Positions 1-12,460 of a stretch of DNA of 64,000 nucleotides are shown piece by piece. The stretch is taken from positions 744,001 to 808,000 of the forward strand of contig JBAJFE010000037.1 of the NCBI GenBank assembly GCA_037903355.1. Reading direction: 5' to 3'. Under the pieces are notes generated by a model, which did not search any database, was not told the DNA's origin, and worked only from the letters and a program-made list of their open reading frames with translations. The DNA is from Trichuris trichiura. Lineage: Eukaryota; Nematoda; Enoplea; Trichinellida; Trichuridae. Positions within the stretch are counted from its first letter, which is position 1. Every line of letters begins with the position of its first letter. A program made the position numbers and the translations under genes.

Positions 1-2990
1 TGTAAACTATTATTCCGTAGAACAACCCAATGAACAGAACAAATAAAGAATGAAAGACGTTTTACAAAGACAAGTGCTGCAAAAGTAGTAATGAAACGTA
101 GGGAAGATATTACGAATAATACATTTTAGCAAAATACACAAAATATGATATAGCATGACAAAGTAATAAGCGTTGGACGGAAGCCGTCTACAGCATAACC
201 AACAATATATTACTATGCGTTACGGTATAATAGTGATTACTTTTCGAAGTGTTTTTATCTTCGTTAATGCTACGCAGCAATTCTGTAGCCACAAAAAACA
301 TTCATTAGTTGTGCAATTTGTTTGAATCCAAAAGGAAAATACACAGTGCAGACATATGTTTTAGAGCTTATGATGTGATCTAGTAAATCGCTTTCTTCCC
401 TAAAATGGCCAACTTTTGCTACGTAGAAGGGAATTTGCTGTAGTTTGTTGTCTCTAGCCAGCGTTTTTTGACATGAACAACATCGCTCATACACTCGTAC
501 AGTTGCTGAGGCAACCAATCTTTCTATTTACGTGTATCTGAACAGAAGCTATTCCGAATCGTAGTCCTTTATTTCATCACTGAGAAAATCCGCTGTTCAT
601 GGCTGCGTGATTCATTCCATAGCTTCATTTATTGTTGAAGCACAGATCTTTTCATAACTAAATTCAGTAGGACGAGGAGAACTCCATGTTGTCGATCACC
701 ATCAGAGCTTGAAGTAACGATTGTCTAACGTCTATTTAAACGCTACGTTGTTAACATCTTGGCGATCATACGTATGGGCAAGGAGAGGGAATTTCTAGGA
801 TGTTTGGACACCAGTTTCCTTGACAAGACAATCTTTGCCATGGAAAAAACAGCACGACTCGCTTTTCTTTTCGGGACATTTCTCCTATCACAACCAATAA
901 TGCGTTGAAAACTATGTTTGGCAGAAAGTCCACTACGGATGAATATTTGCATTTCCTGTTCCATCACCCATTGTCCATAATAAGTGAGGTTATTTCAGCT
1001 ATGGTAAACTGCGCAATTCATTTGTATAGCCCTAAACTAAACAAAATCAGGAGTAGCTTTTCCAAAAATAGCTATACTCTCTTTTTTCATGGACTGCGTT
1101 ATTTCCAGTAGATTTTACGGGATCTAAATTCCGCAAGTATTAATTGAATTTCCCTTCTTCTGCCCTACTTTGCGGTATTAGGTGAAAACATTACGCGTCC
1201 AGGCAGAAGCAAAATTTTGGAGTTTTCAAGTTTTACCATTTTAAAATCACCTCTTCAGTCAGATAAAATAAGAGTTTCCAATAGACAGAAAAGCAGGTGA
1301 GATGTGCGTGGTTAAACGTCCCTGCTTTTTTACTTACATTGATGAAGCAAGTTGCACGTTGGCGGAAAGATTCGCTCAGCACATGAAGTGCCTACAGCGG
1401 TACACTAATGCGAAGATTAGTACATAAAATGGAGCCGCGTCTGCACGCGTTGGAAGAAAGAAATTAAATCCAATGATAGCAATGTAAAAGCTTTAAAGGC
1501 ACCAGCAATAGAGAATATGCAGACTTATGCAATAAAACATTTGGAACAAGATTTGTATGTCAAGAAAAGAGTTTATGGTTACGGCGAACGGACGAAACAT
1601 TTCAAATTATGCACAATTCGACATACAGTAGCAATCAAAGTGCGGAAAATAGTTTGATATGGTCTACCGTAATTGACCTTACGAAGTGTTGTTTCCTACC
1701 TCAAGCAGGGCACGTTGTTTTGCAACAATCGAAAGTAGAATCTTGAAAATCGATTGTTTAGAGGACATCAAAACTCGACAACAATGCAAGAATAGTCAAA
1801 GAAATACAGGAATGTTTAACACCAAATCGCGGTATAAAATTAACGAACACACTTTGAAGTTTTCATGTGTGGATATCACAACTCATTAACTCATTGTCTT
1901 GATATACTTTGCTAATTCAGCCGCTGACAACCTGTGAAAGTGCATCACCCAGAAGTTTCACAGTTCTTTAAAGAAATTTTTAACGGCATTGCTTCCAGAA
2001 AGATTGTTGTAATTCTGTAGCTCTTGACAGAGGCACCTCAGCAGGCAGAGCATGAGAAAGACACGTGTGCTGGAAACCATATATTTCATGTTATTATGCC
2101 CACAGTAGATTGATGCAACCGACACAGACCTATTAGCTATCGCCTTTCACTAAGACCGTTTTCTGTACAATAATAATATTTCACAGAATGAAAATTCGCA
2201 ATTTTACGTAACGTTCTTTCTCAAAACTGTGCCTCCATTCCTTCCACGCCTGTTAAACCTTCATTAGGAATCACCCATAGAAAACAACTTTGCAGCAAGC
2301 CCCTATTCCATCAAGGGCTCACAAAGCAAATCCCTTTGTTTAATCTCCGTATCGACCATACCTTTCACAGATAAACCTTGTCAAACCTTCGAATCTATAG
2401 AGGTTTCTTATTCATTGATTCTGTTATAGTCTTGTAATCATCCTTTCTACCGGTTAGTAAATAAAAAAATATAGCTTTCTCACAGCCCGCTTTCTCTCTT
2501 TTGCAACCAGCTTATCCATTACCTTTTGTAAAAAGTTAAAACAATATATTGGCTACGGAGTTGCTGAAAACCATTAACGAAAATAAAAAAAACATATTTA
2601 TCAAGCTTTGACAATTCAGTCTAAAATAATGCCATGCACCTGCAATAGCAACAACACAAGTTTATTGACAGAATTGTGAGCACTGTAATGCTGGATGTTC
2701 GCTAACGGTCCACAGTAATATGTTGTCCCATTTTACTTACTAGCATAGAGTCGTGTCGTAAAAATGAGAAACAGTAGTATATTAGGTCTATGCATAAACT
2801 GTACAGTATTTTTATACCTTAAATGTGCAGAAAGTGAAGTTGCAATGCTGCTGGATTTTTCCTGGAGTATTCGTCGTTCTCACAATCATCGTGTAGCATG
2901 TTGACAGCACCGTGGCTTTGCATTGATGCCGGGAAAGCCAACTGCCAATTTTTGAAAATTTAGAAGAAAGACTATTTGTTCAGTGCATTG
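1..2990. other. AT-rich stretch with no supported gene
   Basis: I see no protein family, RNA gene or terminal repeat here. Open frames are short, lie on both strands and show no splice-consistent chain. It is best read as intergenic or decayed repeat DNA. Confidence 0.4.
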
Positions 2991-2994
2991 CTCA

Positions 2995-3552
2995 TTATGT
3001 GTTGACATATACAATATTAATCGTGAAAGCTATTGTAACATGGTTTCGGCTTCGGCACATCAGTACTAGTAGCATTTTGCAGCTACAGTTGGGCAGAAAT
3101 TTCATTAATGCATTAACGCTTTCCCGAAGCACAGACAGATACATTTGCCTATTTGACTGGCCGAACCGCTGCTGACTTCGCAACTTTGGCGAAGTAGGCC
3201 GTACACGTAATGTTCGAAGCATGTGCAGCAAGTCTTTTTTTGTGCAAATAAACGAAACATTTGTAAAGTTTTGACGAATATGATTTTTTGTCGTGATTGT
3301 ACTTCGTATTTTCTCGTTTCTGCGTTTTCGTATATCCCCTTCACTGATTGTGTACAGTTCTTTTACCAAAGAGTAATTTTTCTCCTTCGTCTCGCCAAAG
3401 GGCGGAGACAAACGTCCAAACGTTGTTTGATCGCAAATTTGCACAACTGTTCCTGCACTCATCTCCAACGCTTCTTCGTCTTGTCTACCTGCACGAACAA
3501 GGAGAATTCTGTGACTTGGCTGGCCGCAAAATCTAATTCTCGGCGAGCACAA
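2995..3552 (-). CDS. Unassigned 185-codon open frame
   Basis: An uninterrupted minus-strand frame, longer than expected by chance in DNA this AT-rich. The translation is hydrophilic and mixed in its first 110 residues (stretches such as AGRQDEEALEMSAG and SPPFGETKEKN) and basic later (LRVRPTSPKLRSQQRFGQ). I recognise no domain, signal peptide or membrane segment. The first codon is not ATG (it is TTG or GTG-like), so if the frame is real it is probably an exon of a spliced gene; the sequence just upstream ends in an acceptor-like gagaattag. A plus-strand frame at 3223-3600 overlaps it and is less protein-like. It could equally be a fragment of an old repeat. Confidence 0.25.
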   Translation of the reverse strand: MCSPRIRFCGQPSHRILLVRAGRQDEEALEMSAGTVVQICDQTTFGRLSPPFGETKEKNYSLVKELYTISEGDIRKRRNEKIRSTITTKNHIRQNFTNVSFICTKKDLLHMLRTLRVRPTSPKLRSQQRFGQSNRQMYLSVLRESVNALMKFLPNCSCKMLLVLMCRSRNHVTIAFTINIVYVNT

Positions 3553-3599
3553 GTTGATACAAGAATGTTTGTCGTCTTGAACGTGCCGTCAAGAAATTG

Positions 3600-5640
3600 A
3601 AAACGTCGAAATTGTTTTTCAGTGTATAGTTTTGGTGCTGATCAGTAATCTTGCGCAAGAGCTGCGTGTGCGCATGGTTAGAAAAATTTATGAATTATTT
3701 ACTGCGACATTATTAGGATGAAATACGAAGCATTACAGTGGCGGAGATATGCGTCCCTGGACTTCTTGTCAAAGTGAATGCGAAGCGACAACTGTAGAAA
3801 AAAGTGTTCCGAAGCTTCTCACCTGCATGAAGAATACGGTCCTTCTTTCTTTAGCGGTCGCCGAAGTGAACGCAAAATTCTCACGTTCACTGTCACAGAA
3901 ATGTGAGCTGTAGCACTTATGCATAGATCTAATAGAACTACAAAAAAATAGTCAAGATGATCTAATAGAGATCAACACTACAGGACAAATAACAACTAGA
4001 AATAGACATAACAATGACGATAGTAAAACGTGGATATTAGAAAAAGATGAATTTTCAAGCAGGGTTAAACAGAAAACATAACAGAGCAACCGGCTAATAG
4101 GACATGTGTAAGTCAACCGTAGACACCATAAACCCTTATTTATTGACTCTTAAATAGCAACCTTTAATTAAGACTCCAAAGCGGAAGTTGTTATGTTTAA
4201 ATATTACGCAGATCAGTTCCTTTAATTTATGAGACTTGACGACAACAGCACTATAGCCAAATATTAAATGTATAGGCATCAGATATAGGCGTGATGACAA
4301 TTGGCATAAAGATTCCGTAAACTCTCTGAGTGATTACGAAAAGTGTTATAACGAAGATGTTTTCCGATCCGTCGTTGATACCATATAAATAAGCGTGGCA
4401 ATAAGTGAATCTAAAAGCGACGATGACTACAAGCCATATTTCATGCACACAGACTCCTATATGTGTTCAGAACATCTAGGAAAGGACATGTTCAATGAAT
4501 ACACATCTTCCATTGCTTACAAACTGTTTCCATCAAAGTGAACAACATCAGATGTAATTGGTTAAGCATATACTAGCCGCTCAGTTTTCCTTCGACGAGA
4601 ATTTCATTGTCTCCTGGAATGAACATTTTTCCTTTCTTCTGAGACGATATTGAGGTTTGCGAAACTGGAACTTTAGACAAATCTATCGGAACGCACGCGC
4701 ATCTTTTACAGCGCCAGCATGCTTACTCTGTGACCCATAGCTGAGGTGTTGTTGGTCTTCTTCTTCTTCGTCTGTCATGGGTTCATTGTAGGCTAAAGTT
4801 TAGGTATTCTGTGTAGCGATGAAGCTTCCATGTACTCTAGGTATATCAATCAAACGATGTTTACTCTCTTCTGTGTAAAAATCAGAGAATGTTTACTTCA
4901 AGCAAGTGATTATGTTAGAGCGTACGAAACAAGCGTGACTAATCTTTCAATGATTAGTTTACATATTCCACCGTAATAATAGGCCTACAGGTTATCTAAT
5001 TTTCAAAGTATGTTTCAATAGCGAACATTCGATTTTCAAGCCGTCTCTTTTTCCTACGTATCGTTATACACAGATACAGCAAATACTAGACAGAGTCACA
5101 TGGACGTTAGGTTGACGTCTTATTGACTATACTGTAAACGGCCCTATACTTGCACTGTTCTTCTCTACACCTTCTTACTAAAACTTGAAACTTCTACATC
5201 CAAATTAGAATTGCAATAGAATTCTGTTTCACAGAAGTGCTTATATGGAGATAGCGCGTCGATATACATCTACCCGAATTAGTCACTGTTTCCAAAGAGC
5301 TGTCTTCTGTCTAAGCGTTTATTTGTGAAGTAAAAAACACACAGATGGAAGTGTCCTTTTTCGGTGATTCACTTCGCGCCCTTAAGAGACCACGTAAGCG
5401 CTCAACTGTTGTCTTTTCAGCATCTACGTTTTTATGTTGAAAGGAGAAATATATTTAATCGTTTCATTGATTTTGGTTAACTCATTCAGATTGAATTTGC
5501 TCTTCTCCATCTTGTAAATGGTACGACAGACAGCATATAAAAATATCCTAGTTTTGTTATATCTGTAGAAGTAGTTTATGCATGCATAGTAGTTCACATA
5601 CGTTTTCGTATGGTATTACTTTAGCTTCATGCCATCTTTT
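3600..5640. other. Intergenic, no supported gene
   Basis: AT-rich DNA with only short frames on both strands. No recognisable protein, RNA gene or repeat boundary was seen before the MITE that starts at 5655. Confidence 0.4.
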
Positions 5641-5654
5641 TAGATGATCTAGAT

Positions 5655-5870
5655 CAGTGTTTCTCAACGTGGGCCCTGGGGCCCCCTGTGGGGCCCTGGG
5701 AGATTTTAGGGGAGCCCTGGAAGCCAGGGGGGCCCTGGAGGATAATGCGGCAGGACATTGTCCCAATAAACGGTAGGCCCTTGCAAGGATTAGGGGGGCC
5801 CTGACAAGGCCTAGGGGGGCCCTGACAAGGCCTAGGGGAGCCCTGGGGCAAAAAAGGTTGAGAAACTATG
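5655..5870. mobile_element. 216-bp non-autonomous hAT-type MITE
   Basis: Seen directly: the left end cagtgtttctcaac is matched, inverted, by the right end gttgagaaactatg, and the element is flanked on both sides by the identical 8-bp sequence atctagat (5647-5654 and 5871-5878). An 8-bp target duplication with short terminal inverted repeats starting CAG/CAT is the hallmark of hAT transposons. The interior is a run of near-identical GC-rich blocks built on ggggccctg and gacaaggcctagggg, which look like subterminal transposase-binding repeats. It has no coding capacity. Its ends and ggccct blocks match the 5-kb hAT element at 27,511-32,558, so that element's transposase is the likely mobiliser (inference). 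Confidence 0.9.
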
Positions 5871-5879
5871 ATCTAGATA

Positions 5880-7740
5880 ATTTATTTTCGATTCGAAACT
5901 TAAAGGATCAAAGCCTGGTTTCGAACTGTTCTCTTATGCGTTTAGCATCGCAGTCTAGCTTAGGATTAACTCCGCTGTAGTTATAAATACTTTGCTAACG
6001 GACTTTCTTATGTAGTTATACGTTGCGACAAATAATTTCTTTCGAAGCTGCACGCGGTGAGAGACAACGAACATACTCACTCCCTGCCTCTCCATAACAC
6101 CAAAATTGACTGAGTTCTATTAGCCATTAGAAATTAGAATTACACCATTCGCCTATCGGTAAAATTAAATAACGATTTCTTTGGTTTCTTGAAACAACAT
6201 TCATAGACAATTTTCACTGACCTTTATCATAGGTAATTTCATAATGCGCCTACTTCACTGTCGCTAACATTCTAGGTAGGAAATATATTTTTAACCATTA
6301 GAAAAGGTACACGTCTCCGTTCGTTTCAACTATTTTTAACTCAGAATCTGAATAGTAATTGAGAAGCGAACTCCAGTCCGACAGAGGACGAATGTGCAAG
6401 AAAGCAATCTTCTTTCGTTAACACACTTAACATAGATGAATGAACATATGGTTCTGCAGGTTGAAATTACAATTTTATCCTTCATTTGCTCTTCTGCGAT
6501 TTCCACGATGTGATCATCGCAATTTGCCTTCACTTCTTCAAGTAGTCTCAAAACGAAGAGCTGAGTGCAAATCACTAAAATTAAAGCAGGAGAAAAACGT
6601 TCCAGCGATTCCGTCTCCAACTGTACGAGAGCTCATTAGCAACCTTTCAACTGTGAGTGTTGCAATGATAGTTTATCCTTTCTGATGACATCCAGTTCAT
6701 TCTGAGATAGGTTGACTCCATTAATCCCATCTATAATTAGACTTGAGTAGGGAACAATTTCAGATTCATCTTCGGTGTCCTTCTTGTTGATTAGATGAGC
6801 AAATTTTTTGGAACGGTTAGGCGTCTTTACTATTTGTTGTGATGTAACCTCAGAAAAGCTTAGTGAACCTATAACTTTAAGGAAAGCACAATTTTTTGTA
6901 GAACACTCGCGATAGCGCTGCTACTTCTTAGGGTGGATACCTTCACAGCTTTATTCTTTGGCCATCAAGAAAGATTAACATAAATCACAATACTTCCATA
7001 GATATAGATTTTTATAAGAAATCGACAAGGTGATTTCCGTGAAATTTTATTAGTGACCTGCTTTTTGAACAAACAACATATAGCATTGAAACTACAAAAT
7101 TACGTAGACTATTCCCTTAACCACATTTCCGCAAGCTTAATGTAGCCATTAGAAATGCTGTCCAATTTTTTTTTAAGGAAACATATTCAGATTGGCAATC
7201 TTAAGCTATCGGAAGCGTTTTGTTGTGCAGCGATACAATCAAAAATCCCTACTGCACATGAAATAAAGCTAAAATATTCGTTGCTTTCGTAGTCACTCGT
7301 CGCTTCATTTGTCTGAACTTAAACACGCACAACGGCAGATCGGTAAGCTTCTTCTGCAAGGTAGATTTTTTCAGATAGGACACGACTCATGATCTTACGG
7401 ACAGAATGATTGATAACTGGCTTATGAGTTCCCATTCTTGATCTTCCCATAGCTTCTTTCCGTTCTTTGTGATTGTACCTATAAAAACACCAACACGCCC
7501 TACCAACGAATGGATGAGCAAGTTGTTAGGAAATACACTGAGAATACACGCGGTTAACTTCAGTGACACTCTACTCCCGTCGTCAGCGTAACGCATGGAG
7601 AAGGGGTTCACTCAGTTAAACATTTACATATGCCTCTGAAGGGAACAGTGGATGTGACTATCTCAGTGTAGTGCAGCAACGGTATTTACTGACGAGTTTG
7701 CTTCACATATCATTAACCTCTGTACCCCTCGCCTCGATTG
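5880..7740. other. Intergenic with possible decayed repeat coding on minus strand
   Basis: Mostly featureless AT-rich DNA. Around 6690-6720 the minus strand reads GVNLSQNELDVIRK, similar in style to the N-terminal region of Penelope-like elements, and a 94-codon minus frame lies at 6336-6620. At 7501-7520 there is a copy of a dispersed short repeat (see findings). None of this supports a functional gene. Confidence 0.3.
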
Positions 7741-7749
7741 GTATTTGCA

Positions 7750-9083
7750 CTAATGGAAATGAAGAAGCCCTATTTTATGTCTGATAGATGGAAGTTGTTC
7801 TCCCGGGTTGTGATCATCGCGATAGGTCGAGTGAACACTGAACAGAACAGCCATGGAGGCATTCTTCGTAATTTCTATAATCTTCTCAGGGAATAGGTTT
7901 TGCAGTTGTCCTGAATGTATTTCTTTCGACCCCTTCAGCCTGTCTTCGATATGCAACTACTGGTTGAGCATTTTCATATGATTTGAGACCTTTTAAACAA
8001 AGCGTTGCCCGTTTGGCATGTATAAGAGACGTTGCAAGCACATTTGATCTGCTAAGCTGCCACCACTGTCCTGTCAAAAGGAACGTGGTCTTGTCACTTG
8101 TTAAAGTCGAAAGAGGGTGACAGGAACCTTTAAAGTGTATTACGGAGTTAAGCGACTGTCCTATGCGTTTGACCTGTTCATTTCATTATAATATGGAATA
8201 AACAAGACGGAATGAGGTTGTGTTGTACTTCCAGAAATAGGTAGCGGTAAATCGTTCAATTTCCAAGGTATGATAGATTTAAGGAAACTTTTCGGGTCAC
8301 CGTCCTCCGTTAGTGTGGATGAGATGAGATTCAAGTTAGAGAGTTAAAGGGTCGGTTCACAGTTACAGAGGGCCGATGGACCATACCGGTGGCAATACCT
8401 TTTTTTATAGAAATGGGATGTTAGGAGAAAAATGCACATACCTGTCAGAATGGACGGGTTTTCTAAACATAGCACTTTTAAGGTTGCATCCTTCCTTAAT
8501 CATCAAGATGTCTAGGAATGCTAGCCTGCCGCTGAACTGTTCCTCCATTATTAACTTAACTTTTCCAGCTAGAAAATTATTTAAATGGCTTAGTAAAGAA
8601 TTCTCTATCCCGGTGCTAACTCAGGCGAAAACGTCATCTACATCTGTCTTGAAAAAGGAAGGATTCATGTGACTGTCCGCGAGAGCAAATGCTGTTTGCT
8701 CCAGGTGTCCCATGAGCACTTCAACGAGAATTGGCGAGAAGAGGTAGCACGGAAAGAAGAAACGGTCTCCAAATTTAAAATAGTTGCCCTGTCGAACGCA
8801 AAAGGCTACCAATGTTTTTCAGTGGAAAGGTGTTACTTTCATCTGAAAAAAAGATTGCTCTTACAAAGCTTAACATGTCGAGCGGGATTTTAAGTATGTA
8901 ACTTATTGGGACGTTAGCAGAGAAATCTTTAACACTGTAACTAAATATTACGTCCCTGCTCATCCATTCATTAGTAGGGCGCGTTTTGATTTTTATAGAC
9001 TCAAGATGTCTGAACGCAAATAGATTCACAATTGAAATCTTTAATAATCCCATAAAATGAAAAGATAAATACACCGACCGCAA
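7750..9083 (-). mobile_element. Degenerate Penelope-like retroelement (reverse transcriptase fragment)
   Basis: Consecutive minus-strand frames, interrupted by frameshifts and stops, together spell the order of a Penelope-like reverse transcriptase. At ~8935-8775 the frame gives YSVKDFSANVPISYILKIPL, matching the S-F-D-V-x-S-L-F-T-N-V-P-I finger motif. At ~8790-8624 it gives YFKFGDRFFF, then a segment in the place of the GSPISPILA motif, a following MGHLEQTAFA and the active-site region DVDDVFA. At ~8640-8376 it gives FSGRLAFLDILMIKEG and MFRKPVHSDRYVHF, the thumb-side F-L-D and RKPTHTDRYLH motifs. At ~8077-7750 more distal linker sequence follows. The usual YVDD reads DVDD and at least three frame changes exist, so it is dead. 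Neither the terminal repeats nor the GIY-YIG endonuclease domain could be delimited. Confidence 0.75.
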
Positions 9084-9089
9084 TGAAGA

Positions 9090-10830
9090 TTACTAGTAAT
9101 GGTAATGACACTATCACAGATAAAGTTGTCTCCCTTCTCTGTGAGCACGTTAAAAATGAAGTTTTATTGTCTGAGTTTCACGGCGCTCGTCTTTTCTCAT
9201 CTTCAGTGGAAATGAAAGTGAACGTTAAAGCATGACAACTACGGACGTCAGAATAGCTGTTGCTCGATAAACTGTTACGGAAGCTTAAAGTGTTGAAGAT
9301 GATGTTCATACCGTCATTTCCATTTACAGAAGCTGTTGAATTCGTAGTTTGCAACGTGGATTGTTTCTTCTTAATTCCAATCTACATTACATAATTAGCA
9401 GTACACATCTCACTTAAGCATATTCACAACTCAAATGGTCTCTTTTTCTTTACTTCAGTTCCTTTACTACGGTTTAATGCACATGATACGACGATAACAA
9501 CCCATGGAGTTCACTGATCCATACTGTATTTCGTAGGCTTTAGCGGTTAACTGTCTTACCGTGTAGCGAAGAAAAGCTAATTCAGCTTCGCCAATGCAAA
9601 ATGTGATTCTCAATATAGCAATTGACCATGAAACGTTTCTAACCGCTATTGTACACTTTCCATGACCGATGAGGACTACAGCACTTGCTCTCTTACTCCA
9701 TTAAGAATAAGTAATTGTAGTCTTCCTTGATGGTTTTGTAAAGCTGAGATTGTCATCCCTCCGCTCTCTTTTGACAGATTCTCTTTATATCTCTCAGGTA
9801 GTTTGTTACCAGTTGTTCCACTGTAGGAATCAGAATATTTTCCTTTGACTTCCAACACAACCTAGGCTTATCGGTCCGTCGACTGATCTTCCTGATAATA
9901 CATCTTATCTACACCTTCTGAAGAAAATCTTGAAAGCCTTTTTCTCCAAGGCGGTCGTCCTAAAGATTAACGAGTAAAAAGCTGGAAGGCGTGGACGCAG
10001 AATCTGGTACCATGCCCTTACCTTCTCTCATTACCAGCCTAGTCGCATGGTTATTCTTTTAAACAATTGCTCCGCCGTAATGCAGTTTTAATCTGAGATG
10101 CGCACCACAACAAATACTGATTGTTTTTCCTGCCATTTTTTAAAATAATTAGTGTTAACATCGAATAGTAATGATGGCGATGATGCGAAACGAACGAATT
10201 GATCCGTATCAGCGGATTTATTATAGATAAACTTACAAAAGGTACTTTAAAACTTCAGGAAAAGTAGTCCACGTTGCAAAGTATAAATTTAGCAAGCTAA
10301 GAAAAGAAAGAACGGCCAAAACAATGGGCGTAAACGTACCAACAGTCAAACCAGTTCAAATACTCAACTTCACTAGCAGCTTTTCAGCGAACACCGATTA
10401 CAAAATCTTTGAGCATAATTTAACGTCCACCTATAAGTCCACTGAAGATCGGACAACAGAAGTCCGTATAAGCCTCAGACACTAAACGTAATTATTTTCC
10501 TAATCTTCAAGTCCTTAGAGACGTAGAGACAACATAAAAAGAACCGTTAGCAAATATCCAGCATTCAGTAAGCATAAATATTTAACAACGGGACAACAAA
10601 ATAGATATAGCAAAACAAATTTTATTGAGCTACAGAAAAGAATGCGATTTTATTCCACGCTGCTATAAAAGTGCAAGCGGAAACTGTAACTAGGGTTGGC
10701 TAGAGAAAAACTTGAAAATGGAAGAACAAAAGGCGGTCCGCAGCGCACCACAAAACGGAATCGTCAACCGCTGCATGCGAGCAAAATACTGCACTGGCGA
10801 AAAACTGTCTCTGCCGTCCATAAATCGTCG
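9090..10830. other. Intergenic, no supported gene
   Basis: AT-rich sequence between the Penelope remnant and the minisatellite. Only short frames are present. The N-terminal part of the Penelope element would be expected here on the minus strand but is not recognisable. Confidence 0.35.
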
Positions 10831-10834
10831 GAGG

Positions 10835-10980
10835 GGAAGTGTTCGCCCCTCCCTTAAACGAAAAGAGGGAGGAATTTACATGTCTCCCTCCGTTTCGTGC
10901 AACACGAGGAGGGAGAGCATGTATCTCTCCCTTTACAAATTGATGGAGGAGCTGCAAAAACCCCTCCATTAATAAGGCTC
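10835..10980. repeat. Cluster of imperfect hairpins flanking the minisatellite
   Basis: Three consecutive inverted repeats: cgcccctccct with agagggagg (10,852-10,873); ctccctccgtttcgtg with cacgaggagggag (~10,883-10,917); and atctctccc with a diverged gatggaggag. They share the C-rich/G-rich motif of the neighbouring 40-bp array and look like decayed or ancestral units with the half-sites inverted. No function is evident. Confidence 0.5.
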
Positions 10981-11100
10981 CTGGGGGAGGGGCAGCAACT
11001 TGCCTGCCCTGACAAGACTGCTGCAAAAGGGCATTAAACGCCCCTGCTCCGCCCGTAACCGCCCCCCCCCCCCAATCGTTCGAGGAGCAGGAGCGGCAAG

Positions 11101-12460
11101 TAACCGCCCCTCCCCTCGCTGAAGGGGCAGGGGCGGCGAGTAACCGCCCCTCCCCTCGCTCGAGGAGCAGGAGCGGCGAGTAACCGCCCCTCCCCTCGCT
11201 GAAAGGGCAGGAGCGGCGAGTAACCGCCCCTCCCCTCTCTGAAAGGGCAGGAGCGGCAAGAAACCGCCCCTCCCCTCGCTGAAAGGGCTGGGACGGCAAG
11301 TAACCGCCCCTCCCCTCGCTCGAGGAGCAGTAGCGGCGAGTAACCGCCCCTCCCCTCGCACGAGGAGCAGGAGCGGCGAGTAACCGCCCCTCCCCTCGCA
11401 CGAGGAGCAGGAGCGGCGACAAACCGCCCCTCCCCTCGCACGAGGAGCAGGAGCGGCAAGAAACCGCCCCTCCCCTCGCTGAAAGGGCAGGAGCGGCAAG
11501 AAACCGCCCCTCCCCTCGCTGAAAGGGCAGGAGCGGCGAGTAACCGCCCCTCCCCTCGCTCGAGGAGCAGGAGCGGCGAGTAACCGCCCCTCCCCTCGCA
11601 CGAGGAGCAGGAGCGGCAAGAAACCGCCCCTCCCCTCGCTGAAAGGGCAGGAGCGGCAAGAAACCGCCCCTCCCCTCGCTGAAAGGGCAGGAGCGGCGAG
11701 TAACCGCCCCTCCCCTCGCTCGAGGAGCAGGAGCGGCGAGTAACCGCCCCTCCCCTCGCTCGAGGAGCAGTAGCGGCGAGTAACCGCCCCTCCCCTCGCA
11801 CGAGGAGCAGGAGCGGCGAGTAACCGCCCCTCCCCTCGCACGAGGAGCAGGAGCGGCGAGTAACCGCCCCTCCCCTCGCACGAGGAGCAGGAGCGGCAAG
11901 TAACCGCCCCTCCCCTCGCTCGAGGAGCAGGAGCGGCAAGTAACCGCCCCTCCCCTCGCACGAGGAGCAGGAGCGGCGAGTAACCGCCCCTCCCCTCGCA
12001 CGAGGAGCAGGAGCGGCAAGTAACCGCCCCTCCCCTCGCTCGAGGAGCAGGAGCGGCAAGTAACCGCCCCTCCCCTCGCTCGAGGAGCAGGAGCGGCGAC
12101 AAACCGCCCCTCCCCTCGCACGAGGAGCAGGAGCGGCAAGAAACCGCCCCTCCCCTCGCACGAGGAGCAGGAGCGGCAAGAAACCGCCCCTCCCCTCGCT
12201 GAAAGGGCAGGAGCGGCGAGTAACCGCCCCTCCCCTCGCTGAAAGGGCAGGAGCGGCAAGTAACCGCCCCTCCCCTCGCTCGAGGAGCAGGAGCGGCAAG
12301 TAACCGCCCCTCCCCTCGCTCGAGGAGCAGGAGCGGCGACAAACTGCCCCTCCCCTCGCACGAGGAGCAGGAGCGGCAAGTAACCGCCCCTCCCCTCGCT
12401 CGAGGAGCAGGAGCGGCAAGAAACCGCCCCTCCCCTCGCTCGAGGAGCAGGAGCGGCGAC
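11101..12460. repeat. 34-copy 40-bp GC-rich minisatellite
   Basis: An exact 40-bp period runs for 34 units without length change. Each unit begins taaccgcccctcccctcgc (or aaaccg, derived from it) and ends gagcaggagcggcgag. Three middle variants alternate: tcgaggagcag, acgaggagcag and tgaaagggcag. A second polymorphism at the unit end (gag, aag or gac) often sets whether the next unit begins taaccg or aaaccg. Neighbouring variant combinations recur, for example at 11,461-11,600 and 11,621-11,740, which suggests expansion in multi-unit blocks. Diverged partial units extend on both sides (about 11,060-11,100 and 12,461-12,600). Each unit carries CpG sites and a gggg-a-gggg-c-gg run on the minus strand. 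Confidence 0.97.

Noticed and set aside
8376..8672. 98-codon plus-strand open frame
   Set aside because: It is the antisense of the Penelope RT segment FSGRLAFLDILMIKEG...RKPVHSDRYVHF, which has clear family motifs on the minus strand.
11101..12460. Possible CRISPR array
   Set aside because: The 40-bp units abut directly with no unique spacers, and the genome context is eukaryotic.
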